64,000 bases of DNA from contig NZ_BAABFA010000011.1 of the NCBI RefSeq assembly GCF_039540515.1, forward strand, positions 224,751 through 288,750, given 5' to 3'. The notes under the pieces were generated by a model, which was not told the DNA's origin, made no database searches, and was given only the letters and a program-made list of their open reading frames with translations. Positions 36,741 through 46,200 of the stretch are shown one piece after another. This DNA comes from Nemorincola caseinilytica. Its GTDB lineage: Bacteria > Bacteroidota > Bacteroidia > Chitinophagales > Chitinophagaceae. The position numbers and the translations under genes were made by a program. Every line of letters begins with the position of its first letter. Positions within the stretch are counted from its first letter, which is position 1.

Positions 36741-38453
36741 ATGCATCACTCCAGGCAAGAAAGCGCGGGGGCTATTCATTTTCGTGATTTCGAACTAAAT
36801 TTGAACATGCCTTTCACTACTTTGAATAACGAAACGTTCCAGGCGTTATTTAACTATGCCAGTATCGGTATCCTCATCGCCAATTCCACAGGTAGTATCC
36901 AGATGGCCAATAAATACATCGAACAGCAGTTCGGGTATGAGCCCGGAGAACTCATAGGACAGAAGGTAGAGATACTGATACCCGCGCGTTATGGGACCAA
37001 GCATGTAAAGCACCGGGAGCATTATAGCGGCAACCCGCACAGCCGGCCTATGGGATTGGGCATGGAGTTGTGGGGGGTAAAGAAAAGTGGTGTGGAGTTT
37101 CCTGTAGAAGTGAGCCTTGGGCACTACAAGATAGAAGAAGAGAATTACTCGCTTGCTTTCATCAACGATATCACGCAACGAAAAGAGACGGAACAGGCCA
37201 TAATAAAGCTGAATGCCCACCTGGAGCAGAAGGTGAAGGAGGGGTCGCACTCGCTGGCGATGACCGTAGAAAAACTGGGCGACCAGATAAAGGAGACCGA
37301 ACGGAAAGATGCAGAGCTGGAGCGTGTGAACGCATTTCTGAACAATATATGGAACCATGCGGGCGCCATCATCTTTGTGTGTGATACTAATGGTGTCATT
37401 CAATATTTCAACCCGGAGGCCGAAAGGTGTTTGGGCTATACCTCGGACGAGGTAGTGAACAAGAAGAACGCTACCGGTCTTCTTATTGATAGTGAATTGG
37501 AGAACAGGTGGGAAGAGCTGCAGATGCTTGCCGGAAAGCCGGTAGGGAAAGGATTCGAGGTATTGAAGGCCATGTCTCTGCTGCACAGGGATAAGAACCA
37601 GGAATGGCACTATGTACGGAAGAACGGGTCGAGGTTCTTCGTGTCTCTGAATGTGGCCGAGCTGAAAGATGCCAATGGCGGGGTGTCGGGCTACCTGGGC
37701 ATTGCCATAGATATATCGGAGAAAAAACATGCCGAGACAGAACTGCTGGCTGCGCTTGAAAAAGAAAAAGAGCTGAACGAGCTGAAATCGAGGTTCGTTT
37801 CCATGGCCTCGCACGAGTTCAGAACGCCACTGAGCGCAGTACTCTCATCGGTATACCTGCTGTCGCGGTACATAAATGTAGCAGAGCAGCCTCAGGTAGA
37901 AAAGCATATACAGCGCATCATTTCGTCCGTCACCTCGCTGACCGAGATACTGAACGACTTCCTTTCTGTAGGGAAGATAGACGAAGGCAATATACAAGTG
38001 AACTTTAAGGAGTACGACATCACAACGCAGATAAGGGATATACTGCAGGATGTGAACCACCTGCTGAAGAAAGGGCAGCAGATAAAGTACGAGCATACAG
38101 GCAAAAGCCCCCTGGTGACGCTGGACCCTTCCATGATGAAGCACATTATATCCAACCTGCTTTCTAACGCTATGAAATTCTCGTTCGAGGACTCTACCAT
38201 ACATCTTTCTACCAAGGTGGCAGGCAAGAAGCTCACCATCTCGGTACAGGACCATGGTATGGGTATACCGAAGGAGGACATAGATAGCCTCTTCAAACGT
38301 TTCTTCCGGTCATCGAACGCGACCAATATACAGGGTACGGGCCTGGGCCTGCATATAGTGAGCAAATACACAGAGCTGATGAAAGGCACCGTGAAGTGCG
38401 ACAGCAAGCTGGGCGAGGGCACGAAGTTCACCATTATCTTCACAAGCAATTGA
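36741..38453 (+). CDS. PAS domain sensor histidine kinase
   Basis: A soluble hybrid-less sensor kinase of about 570 residues. Two PAS domains (about 30-140 and 195-325, the latter opening NNIWNHAGAIIFVCDTNGVIQYFN) are joined by a coiled coil and followed by a second coiled coil, a HisKA domain with MASHEFRTPLSAV (phospho-acceptor H358), and an ATPase domain with NLLSNAMKF, DHGMGIP and GTGLGLHIV. No membrane helix is seen, so it should sense a cytoplasmic signal such as oxygen or redox state. The start is uncertain: the ATG at 36741 has an AAGGA 10 bases upstream, but the ATG at 36807 lies 3 bases after a perfect -7 box. The response regulator gene follows by 8 bases. Confidence 0.9.
   Translation: MHHSRQESAGAIHFRDFELNLNMPFTTLNNETFQALFNYASIGILIANSTGSIQMANKYIEQQFGYEPGELIGQKVEILIPARYGTKHVKHREHYSGNPHSRPMGLGMELWGVKKSGVEFPVEVSLGHYKIEEENYSLAFINDITQRKETEQAIIKLNAHLEQKVKEGSHSLAMTVEKLGDQIKETERKDAELERVNAFLNNIWNHAGAIIFVCDTNGVIQYFNPEAERCLGYTSDEVVNKKNATGLLIDSELENRWEELQMLAGKPVGKGFEVLKAMSLLHRDKNQEWHYVRKNGSRFFVSLNVAELKDANGGVSGYLGIAIDISEKKHAETELLAALEKEKELNELKSRFVSMASHEFRTPLSAVLSSVYLLSRYINVAEQPQVEKHIQRIISSVTSLTEILNDFLSVGKIDEGNIQVNFKEYDITTQIRDILQDVNHLLKKGQQIKYEHTGKSPLVTLDPSMMKHIISNLLSNAMKFSFEDSTIHLSTKVAGKKLTISVQDHGMGIPKEDIDSLFKRFFRSSNATNIQGTGLGLHIVSKYTELMKGTVKCDSKLGEGTKFTIIFTSN
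36796..36803 (+). promoter_or_regulatory. Possible -7 box inside the 5' end of the kinase gene
   Basis: TAAATTTG matches TAnnTTTG and is followed 3 bases later by an in-frame ATG (36807). Used as a promoter it would give a leaderless kinase mRNA starting at the first PAS domain. Confidence 0.4.
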
Positions 38454-38461
38454 TACCATCC

Positions 38462-39520
38462 ATGAAAAAGATACTTGTAATAGAGGACAATGAGGCCATA
38501 AGGGAGAATGTGGCCGAGATACTGGAGCTTTCGGGCTACAGTGTGCTGCAGGCACCCAATGGCAAGGCCGGTATAGAGGTAGCGCAGAAAGAGATACCCG
38601 ACCTTATCATTTGCGATATAATGATGCCGGGCGTGGATGGCTATGGTGTGCTGCATATACTGCACAAGGACGAGGCCACCCAGAACATTCCCTTTATATT
38701 CCTGACCTCTAAAAGTGAGCGCAGCGACTTTCGCGTGGCAATGGAAATGGGTGCGGATGATTACATTACCAAACCCTTTGCCGGTAACGAACTGCTGAAC
38801 GCTATAGAAAGCAGGCTAAGGAAGAACGAACTACTGAAAAAGACCCTGAATGCCGACCTGGAAGGACTGAACGAACTACGCTCCATAGCTACCTCCAGCA
38901 AGACGCTGGAAGAGCTGACCGAGGAAAGCAACACCAACAGCTACAATAAAAAGCAGGTGATATATAAGCAAGGCAGTCATCCGCATTACCTGTTCTATAT
39001 AGTGAGTGGTAAAGTGAAGACCTTCAAGACGCATGATGATGGGAAGGACCTAGTAATAGACCTGTATAATGCCGGGGATTTCTTTGGGTATATACCACTG
39101 CTGGAGAATACAGTGTACAAGGACACCGCAGAGGCCATAGAACGTTGTGAGATAGCACTGGTGCCGCGCAAAGAGTTCGAGGCGCTGCTGAACTGCAACC
39201 CTGCCATAGGCCGCAAGCTGGTGGCTCTTCTTGCTAAAAATGTTTCGGTAAAGGAAGAGCAACTGCTGGGGATAGCATACAATACGCTGCGCAAAAAAGT
39301 GGCCGAGGCACTGGTAAGCATGCAGAAGAAATACCACACCAACAAGAACCAACCCTTTATGGTAGATATAAGCAGGGAAGAGCTGGCCTCTATAGCAGGT
39401 ACTGCTACGGAATCGCTGATACGGACGCTGAGCGATTTCAAGAGCGAGCACCTGATAGATATACAGAACGGGAAAGTGCTGATAAGCGACGAAAAGAAGC
39501 TGGCAAATTTGATACGGTAG
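38462..39520 (+). CDS. Response regulator with receiver and CRP/FNR-type DNA-binding domain
   Basis: A 352-residue fusion. Residues 1-125 are a receiver: acidic pocket E8-D9, phospho-acceptor D52 (ICDIMMPG) and DDYITKPF. Residues about 155-270 are a cyclic-nucleotide-binding fold (KKQVIYKQGSHPHYLFYIVSGKV in part, then FFGYIPLL), and the rest is a CRP winged helix with SREELASIAGTATESLIRTL. In this recognition helix Glu and Arg are spaced as in CRP (E181/R185) and FNR (E209/R213), the residues that read TGA half-sites. FNR iron-sulfur cysteines are absent, so control is probably by phosphorylation from the kinase encoded 8 bases upstream. It is the natural candidate for the TGA-N6-TCA sites in this region. 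Confidence 0.9.
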   Translation: MKKILVIEDNEAIRENVAEILELSGYSVLQAPNGKAGIEVAQKEIPDLIICDIMMPGVDGYGVLHILHKDEATQNIPFIFLTSKSERSDFRVAMEMGADDYITKPFAGNELLNAIESRLRKNELLKKTLNADLEGLNELRSIATSSKTLEELTEESNTNSYNKKQVIYKQGSHPHYLFYIVSGKVKTFKTHDDGKDLVIDLYNAGDFFGYIPLLENTVYKDTAEAIERCEIALVPRKEFEALLNCNPAIGRKLVALLAKNVSVKEEQLLGIAYNTLRKKVAEALVSMQKKYHTNKNQPFMVDISREELASIAGTATESLIRTLSDFKSEHLIDIQNGKVLISDEKKLANLIR

Positions 39521-39550
39521 GAGATGAGGTGTTTTGTCTGATCACAAAGG

Positions 39551-40297
39551 CTATCTTAAGATGGATAGATATTTGTTTAAGGATCCCTTTTCTGTTTCCG
39601 CTATCAATTGTATAAAATCACTTTTATCATTTTGCGTTTGTGCTTTCTCAAGCGAGGCATAGTACGCCTTCCTTGATGCGGCATCGCCTTTGATATTGGC
39701 AATAGGATAGTCATTCTGTAACAGTATGAGATTCATGACCAATCGTGCGGTACGCCCGTTGCCATCGATAAAGGGATGAATGGTCGCCAACTGCTCGTGC
39801 ATTTCGGCCGCCAGAACTACGGGGTGTAAGGTTGTTTTATTTTCATTGTAGAAGATAAAATAGTCTTCCATCAGCTTTGATAGAAGATATGGCTGCGGAG
39901 GTAAAAAAGTACTACCCGATATCATAACGGGTACTTTTCTGTAGATCCCTGCATTTTCTTTATCTATACTCCTTAGTACTATGGAGTGTATCTGCTTCAA
40001 GTCGTACTCTGTTAACGTAGCACCGCTTTGGGCGAGCTGTTTTATATACTCTATCGCTTCTTTATGATTAATGGCCTCCAGGTGTTCTCTAAGGGGTTTT
40101 CCGCTGATGGTCAGTCCTTTCTCAATAATAAGTTGTGTTTCCTGTAGAGTGAGGGTATTGCCTTCTATCCTGTTACTTTCATAAGTATACTCAATAGCTA
40201 GTGCCTCCTGAATTCTTACATTATCCAGGTCGCGATGCCGGTCGAGTTCTTCTTTAAGAACATCTATTTCATGAAGTATGTTATTTTCTGACGACAT
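39551..40297 (-). CDS. Fic family protein (AMP-transferase-like) with inhibitory helix
   Basis: A 248-residue Fic-domain protein. The catalytic loop HPFIDGNGRTARL (H174 onward) matches HPFx(D/E)GNGRxxR completely, so it should be able to transfer AMP (or a related group) from a nucleotide to a target hydroxyl. A motif S41-N-R-I-E45-G46 near the N-terminus fits the inhibitory (S/T)xxxE(G/N) helix, so it is the class whose inhibition is built in. No antitoxin-like partner gene is seen. Base composition is lower in GC than that of mnmE and the cco genes, a hint of acquisition. It converges with the response regulator gene. Confidence 0.85.
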   Translation of the reverse strand: MSSENNILHEIDVLKEELDRHRDLDNVRIQEALAIEYTYESNRIEGNTLTLQETQLIIEKGLTISGKPLREHLEAINHKEAIEYIKQLAQSGATLTEYDLKQIHSIVLRSIDKENAGIYRKVPVMISGSTFLPPQPYLLSKLMEDYFIFYNENKTTLHPVVLAAEMHEQLATIHPFIDGNGRTARLVMNLILLQNDYPIANIKGDAASRKAYYASLEKAQTQNDKSDFIQLIAETEKGSLNKYLSILR

Positions 40298-40307
40298 CAG
40301 TTCGTGT

Positions 40308-40315
40308 CAAATTTA
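40308..40315 (-). promoter_or_regulatory. -7 promoter box of the fic gene
   Basis: TAAATTTG on the minus strand, 10 bases before the start codon. Confidence 0.5.
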
Positions 40316-40359
40316 TTGCTATCCAAAATTATTGAATGATGAGCATAATGTTTACTCTG

Positions 40360-41751
40360 TTACTTCCCGATACAGAACTTAGAAAAGATATGGTCCAGCA
40401 TGTCTTCGGTGGTGACGGTGCCGGTTATCTCTCCGAGGTAGTGCAGGCAGCGGCGTATGTCGGGGGCCAGGAGGTCGCCGGGCAGGTTATTGTCCATGCC
40501 GTTCTTTATATCGGACAGTGAGCGCAGCATTTCCTCCAGGGCGGCATAGTGGCGGGCATTGGTCACTATGGTACCCTCGTGTTTTACCTTGCCGCCTGCC
40601 ACATGTGTATACAGCGCATCTTTCAGGCCCTGTATGTTGTCTTTGTCGCGGGCAGATAGGAGTATCACCTCTTCGCCCGTAAGGCGCTGTACCTCTTCGG
40701 CAGCACCGGGCGCAGCCTCATCTACCTTGTTGCCTACCAGCAGGTGAGTGATCCCCAGGCGTTGCAGTTCTTCTGTCTGCCGCAGCAGCTCGGTACGCAC
40801 ATAGTCTGATGTGAGCCATTCGGCCACGTCGAAGAGGTATATCACTATATCGGCCTTCTTCATGGCATCGCGGCTGCGGGCTATGCCCTGCTGCTCTATG
40901 GCATCGGTGGTATGGGCGCGTATGCCTGCAGTATCTATAAGGCGGAAGACAATGCCGTTTATGTTCAGCAGCTCTTCTATGGTATCGCGGGTAGTCCCTG
41001 CTATATCGCTTACAATGGCCCGCTCCTCGTTGAGCAGTGCATTGAGCAGGGTGCTTTTGCCTGCATTGGGCTTACCTGCTATGGCTACACTTACGCCATT
41101 CTTTATGGCATTGCCCAGGCTGAAGGAAGCTGCCAGTTGCTGTGCGGCTGCAGTGATGCGCTCTATAAGCGCATAGAACTGTGTGCGGTCTGCGAATTCC
41201 ACATCTTCCTGGCTGAAGTCGAGCTCGAGCTCTATGAGGGCAGCGAACTGAATGAGCTGTTCGCGCATTGCGGCAAGATCGTGGCTGAAGCCGCCCCGCA
41301 GGTTGTGCATGGCCGCCTTGTGCGCGCTGCTGCTGTTGCTGGCTATGAGGTCGGCAACGGCCTCGGCCTGTGTGAGGTCGAGCTTGCCGGCCAGGAATGC
41401 CCGCATAGTGAATTCGCCCGCCTGTGCGGGGCGTGCACCTGCGCCAACGCACAGGGTCACTACCTTTTGCAAGATGTATGCCGACCCATGACAGCTTATC
41501 TCTGCCACTTCTTCGCCAGTATAGCTGCGCGGCGCACGGTATAGGCTTACCACTACCTCGTCCACGGCCACTTCCGCATCCATAATACGCCCGAAGTGCA
41601 ATGTGTGTGTAGGCTGGATGGTGAGGTCCTTTCCGTGGAAAATGGAGGCTACTATCTCTATGGCCCTGGTGCCGCTGAGGCGTATGATGCCTATGGCGCC
41701 CTCACCGGGCGGTGTGGCTATGGCTACTATGGTATCGGAATTGTGGTACAC
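40360..41751 (-). CDS. mnmE: tRNA uridine-5-carboxymethylaminomethyl modification GTPase MnmE
   Basis: MnmE, which with MnmG modifies the wobble uridine of several tRNAs. The N-terminal formyl-tetrahydrofolate-binding domain opens with DTIVAIATPPGEGAIGIIRLSG in part, followed by a helical domain into which the GTPase domain is inserted: GKPNAGKSTLLNAL (P-loop), DIAGTTRDT, DTAGIR and GNKVDE. The C-terminus FCIGK carries the catalytic cysteine. I start it at a GTG (41751, VYHNSDTIV) although the frame stays open to an ATG at 41805, because a complete promoter (41756-41785) lies in that extension and the GTG start matches the usual MnmE N-terminus. The length of 463 residues is normal. Confidence 0.9.
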   Translation of the reverse strand: MYHNSDTIVAIATPPGEGAIGIIRLSGTRAIEIVASIFHGKDLTIQPTHTLHFGRIMDAEVAVDEVVVSLYRAPRSYTGEEVAEISCHGSAYILQKVVTLCVGAGARPAQAGEFTMRAFLAGKLDLTQAEAVADLIASNSSSAHKAAMHNLRGGFSHDLAAMREQLIQFAALIELELDFSQEDVEFADRTQFYALIERITAAAQQLAASFSLGNAIKNGVSVAIAGKPNAGKSTLLNALLNEERAIVSDIAGTTRDTIEELLNINGIVFRLIDTAGIRAHTTDAIEQQGIARSRDAMKKADIVIYLFDVAEWLTSDYVRTELLRQTEELQRLGITHLLVGNKVDEAAPGAAEEVQRLTGEEVILLSARDKDNIQGLKDALYTHVAGGKVKHEGTIVTNARHYAALEEMLRSLSDIKNGMDNNLPGDLLAPDIRRCLHYLGEITGTVTTEDMLDHIFSKFCIGK

Positions 41752-41755
41752 CGTG

Positions 41756-41785
41756 CAAAAGTAACGGCTATATATGAGGTGGCAA
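41756..41785 (-). promoter_or_regulatory. Promoter of mnmE, decides its start codon
   Basis: On the minus strand TTG (41785-41783), 19 bases, then TACTTTTG (41763-41756). The GTG start codon follows only 4 bases after the box, so the mRNA would be leaderless or nearly so. Confidence 0.65.
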
Positions 41786-41838
41786 TACGGTGATGCAATA
41801 AACAAATGGCATATGCGTTATATGTAAAAACGCACTTT

Positions 41839-42327
41839 ATGAGACCTGTGATAACTGTACTCCTTGCATTGGTAGCAATAACTACTGCATGCAGGAAGCA
41901 GAAGGATGATGCCTCTGCGGCGAACAGTGCATCGCAGGTAGCGGCCAAACAGGACCCTACCACGGTAGCGCAGGGAGATATACTGCGGGTGGACACATTC
42001 ACCGGGAGCTGTTTGCACTACTCCAGGATAGGATGGCCCAGACTGCCGCTGCAGGTATATGTGCAGCGTGCGCGCAAGGGTGGGCTATGCATAACCGCCA
42101 GCGATAAGGTGCGCCAGCGTGAGAACGATACGGCAGATACAGAGGTGCGCTTCTGCTCGCTACCAGGAGCAGGGGAGTATATGGCGTACCTGGAATCGAG
42201 CCACCCGGTGTATATCTCTATGCGGAACGATAGCCTGTATATGCTATGGTACTGGGTAGACGAGTTCAAGCGCGCGGGTAAACGTATAGAATTCCCCATA
42301 TCGGATTTTGCCGGGAGGAAAAAATAA
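41839..42327 (+). CDS. Small lipoprotein of unknown function
   Basis: A 162-residue predicted lipoprotein. The ATG at 41839 (MRPVITVLLALVAITTACRKQ) gives a proper signal peptide with lipobox TTAC; the longer in-frame start at 41806 does not. The mature part is beta-rich with the segments GSCLHYSRIGWPRLPLQVYV, VRFCSLPGAGEYMAYLESS and SLYMLWYWVDEFK. I know no family for it. It lies between the divergent mnmE promoter and dtd, 39 bases before the latter. Confidence 0.65.
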   Translation: MRPVITVLLALVAITTACRKQKDDASAANSASQVAAKQDPTTVAQGDILRVDTFTGSCLHYSRIGWPRLPLQVYVQRARKGGLCITASDKVRQRENDTADTEVRFCSLPGAGEYMAYLESSHPVYISMRNDSLYMLWYWVDEFKRAGKRIEFPISDFAGRKK

Positions 42328-42342
42328 TAGAGCGGCGTTCGC

Positions 42343-42350
42343 TATTTTTG
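42343..42350 (+). promoter_or_regulatory. -7 promoter box of dtd
   Basis: TATTTTTG matches TAnnTTTG, 16 bases before the dtd start codon. No -33 TTG at the right distance. Confidence 0.5.
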
Positions 42351-42366
42351 GCGCACAACAGAAAGT

Positions 42367-42819
42367 ATGCGCGCCGTTATACAAAGAGTATCTACCGCCA
42401 GTGTGACCATAGATGGCCATGTGCACGCACAGATAGGGCATGGCTATATGGTACTGCTGGGCATAGAGACAGGAGATACTACCGATGATGCCGACCGCCT
42501 TGCCGCCAAGATAGCTCAACTACGCGTAATGGGTGACGAGAACGGCCTGATGAACAAGGACGTGGTGGAGACCGGCGGCGATATACTGGTGGTGAGCCAG
42601 TTCACCCTGCATGCATCTTACAAAAAGGGCAACAGGCCTTCCTTCATTCGCGCCGCCCGGCCCGAACAGGCAATACCGCTTTACGAATATTTCAACACGA
42701 TACTTTCCGGCAGAACAGGCAGGCCCATAGCCACAGGTGTCTTTGGTGCCGATATGAAAGTGGCCCTTGTGAACGATGGCCCGGTGACCATAGTGATGGA
42801 CACAAAGAACATGGAATAG
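42367..42819 (+). CDS. dtd: D-aminoacyl-tRNA deacylase
   Basis: A 150-residue DTD protein, which frees tRNA from wrongly attached D-amino acids (and glycine from tRNA-Ala). It starts MRAVIQRVSTASVTIDG and carries both active-site motifs: SQFTLHA (the SQxT loop) and, near the C-terminus, GADMKVALVNDGPVTI, which includes the cross-subunit Gly-Pro motif. The length and all motifs are normal, so it should be functional. Confidence 0.95.
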   Translation: MRAVIQRVSTASVTIDGHVHAQIGHGYMVLLGIETGDTTDDADRLAAKIAQLRVMGDENGLMNKDVVETGGDILVVSQFTLHASYKKGNRPSFIRAARPEQAIPLYEYFNTILSGRTGRPIATGVFGADMKVALVNDGPVTIVMDTKNME

Positions 42820-43272
42820 AAAAAATGTGCGCTACCATGCGCATATTGTAGCATAACTTCCTCATATGCTTGCAACCGCACCTCATCTTTCTCCCGGCAG
42901 GTTCTGTTATTACACTCCTTCCTGTAGTTTTTAACATTTTTATTAACGTAGAGTTATACTTATAAGGCGATAAGTGTACTATGCATTTCTTACTGATAGT
43001 TAATGCTTTCCTGCATGCTCATCTTTGTGCATTTAAATATGTGGCTAATGGGTGGATGTGTTCTTATTAATTCATAATTCATTTTTTAACAGTGTATAGC
43101 AATTATTGGCCTGAAATTTTCGGTGTAAAAAAGTAAGGCATGGTGTGCATAGCCGACACACCTGCCCTGCAAAGTAAATAGCCCGGAAAAGCAGTTTACT
43201 GATCATTACCCCTTGTGAAAGAAAGTACCGGTGAAAATGAAAGAGTAATAACCAGTAAAACAAACTAATGCT
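42820..43272. other. 453-base AT-rich intergenic region
   Basis: I see no gene or RNA structure here. The only promoter-like string is CATCTTTG at 43020-43027 (one mismatch to TAnnTTTG), about 245 bases before the giant gene. A long untranslated leader is possible. Confidence 0.4.
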
Positions 43273-46200
43273 ATGAAAGGCACTTTGCTTCGCTATGTAA
43301 GGAACCAGATCTCTTTTTTTTATTCCTTCTCCCTCTTATTGCTTTCTGCCATCACTGCTACTGCGCAGGTAACGGGCACGCGTACCATAGGTGTAGAATA
43401 TCCTACACTGGCCAGCGCCATCACCGACCTGAACACGATGGGTATAGCAGGCGCGGTGACCATAAATGTGCCTGCGGGTCATACCGAGGTAGCCCCTGCA
43501 GGTGGTTATGTGCTGGGCAGCGCTGTGCTGAACGCTTCTATATCGGCCACGGCAACGCTTACCATACAGAAGAGCGGTACGGGTGCCAATCCGCTGCTGA
43601 CGGCGCCTGTGGGTACATCTACATCTGCCGATGGTATCTTCATCATAGCAGGTACCGACAGAGTGACCATAAGCGGTATAGACCTTACAGAGTCTGCAGC
43701 CAATACTACAGCCACTACGCGTATGGAGTGGGGATATGCCCTGGTGAAACGCCAGAACACAGCCCCATTCGATGGGTGCCAGTTCGTGACGATACAGGGA
43801 TGCACCATAACCCTGAACCGGCTGAACACCCCTACAGTGGGTATTTACGCAGGCAACCATATCGCCACATCTACCACGGCACTTTCTATAACCGCTACAA
43901 GTGATGCGATGAACGATTGTGCGTTTTACAGCAATACCATACAGAACACCGTTACAGGTATATCGCTGCGCGGCTATGCCGGCGCGGCCAGCCCCTACAG
44001 CCTGTACGACCAGAACAATAAAGTGGGCGGCACTACCGCGATAAGCGGTAATACCATACAGAACTATGCAGGCGCTACATCGGGCTCGGGCATAAACCTG
44101 CAGTACCAGAACAACCCCGCCGTTGCCTACAACAATATAAATAATATAGCCGGTGGTGGTATGGCCAGCACGGTGACACTATATGGTGTGTATGTGCAGA
44201 ACGGCACCAATGTATCGGCCGGTATTACGAACAATACCATACTGCTTACACAGGGATCGACCGGCAGCGCCAGCTATGATGTGCATGTGAACTGCTCGGG
44301 CACCGGTACTATAAATGTGAACAACAATGTATTATCGGCAGCGGGTGGCTCATCGGGTTCTATGTACATGATATACTTTGGTGGGGCCAATACATATGTC
44401 AGTACCGACCAGAACACTTTTTACAACATCAATGTGGGTACGACCGGTACATTGGCATTCGTATATCACAATACGGCCACGTCGCCGGAATATATAACCT
44501 GCAACAACAACCGTACAGGTGGCCCCGCCGTGCCGTATGTGAACAAAACCGGTGCAGGTGGCAGTGTATATGGTTACTACAACAATTCAGGATCTACCAG
44601 TGGCTATGCCATTCTTAACGATAATGACCTTTCCAACATCATAATGGCGGGTTCGCCTACATTCTATGGCCTCAGCGAGACGAACGGTGGCAGCGGCCAG
44701 TACAAGTTGATGAACAATAATACCATTTCTAACATCTCTGCAGCAGGCGGCAGCTTGTATGCATTGCGTATGGGATGGGCGGCATCGGCATCATTCACCA
44801 ACAATACCGTCACGAATATAGATGCGGGATCGGGCAGCGCCTATGGCCTGTATGTGGTGTCGGGCACTACCGATACGTTGCAGGCCAACAGGGTACGCAA
44901 CCTTATCTCTGCAGGCGGCAATGTATATGGTATATATGTGAATGGCGGTACCACTGTGAACGTGGTAGGCGATACCATAAATGCACTCTCCACATCGGCC
45001 ACTACAGGGCAGGCCAACGGTATCTACCAGGCCGGTGGTACTACTGTGAACATTGGCCATAACAAGATGTACGATATAGAGGCCATAGGTACGGGAGGCA
45101 TAGCCAGGGGTATATACCTGGGCACCAATACCACCATGGTGTACAACAACTATATAGGCGATATACGCACACCGGCATATACGGGTGCAGGCGGTACGCA
45201 GCTATCGGGTATCTACATCAATGGCGGTACGGCGCACGACATCTATTACAATACCGTATACCTGAGCGGCGGCAGCACGGGTGCCGACTTCGGTTCGTCG
45301 GGTATATACAGCAGTACCTCGCCTACGGTGACGCTGCGCAACAATATCTTTGCCAACTTATGTACGCCCGCAGGTACGGGGCAGACGGTAGCCTATCGCA
45401 GAGGAAGCACCACACTTACATCATATGGCAGCGCCTCTAACAATAACTTGTTCTATGCCGGTGTTCCCGGCCCGGCGAACGTGATATTCCATGATGGTAC
45501 CGCTGCGTATGAGACCATTGGCGACTTCAAGACCCTGGTAGCGCCAAGGGATGTGAACTCGGTATCGGAGAACCCGCCATTCATTAGTACTACAGGCGCT
45601 TCTGCTACCTTCCTGCATATAAGCCCTTCGATGCCTACGCAAATAGAGGGTGGGGCAGCGAACATAACGGGCATAACTACCGACTGGGATGGCAACATAC
45701 GCGCGGGCAACCCGGGATATGCAGGCTCTGGTACAGCGCCTGATATAGGCGCAGATGAGGGGGCATACATGCCCACCGACCTTTCTGCACCGGCCATAGT
45801 ATATACCGACCTTACCAATACCTGCGCCACTGGCGACAGAACACTGACCGCCACCATTACCGATGCCAGCGGTATACCCACAACAGGTACGCTGGTGCCA
45901 AGGATATATTTCAGGAAGAACGCCGGCCCGTGGTCTTCTGCGGCAGGTGTGCTCACATCGGGTACGGCTACCGGCAGCAACTGGAGCTTTACTATATCTA
46001 CCGCAGCTATGGGCGGCCTTACCATCGCTGATACCGTGAAATACTTCGTGATAGCGCAGGATATAGCGCCCGCGGTGAACATAGGTTCCAACCCGTTCTC
46101 GGGGCTTGTGGCCACGAATGTGAACACCATTACCACATACCCTGCCGCGCCTAACAGCTACATGATATTGCCTACGCTATCGGGCACATACAATGTGGGT

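Noticed and set aside
41752..41805. ATG at 41805 as start of mnmE
   Set aside because: The extension contains a complete TTG-N19-TAnnTTTG promoter and does not match the usual MnmE N-terminus.
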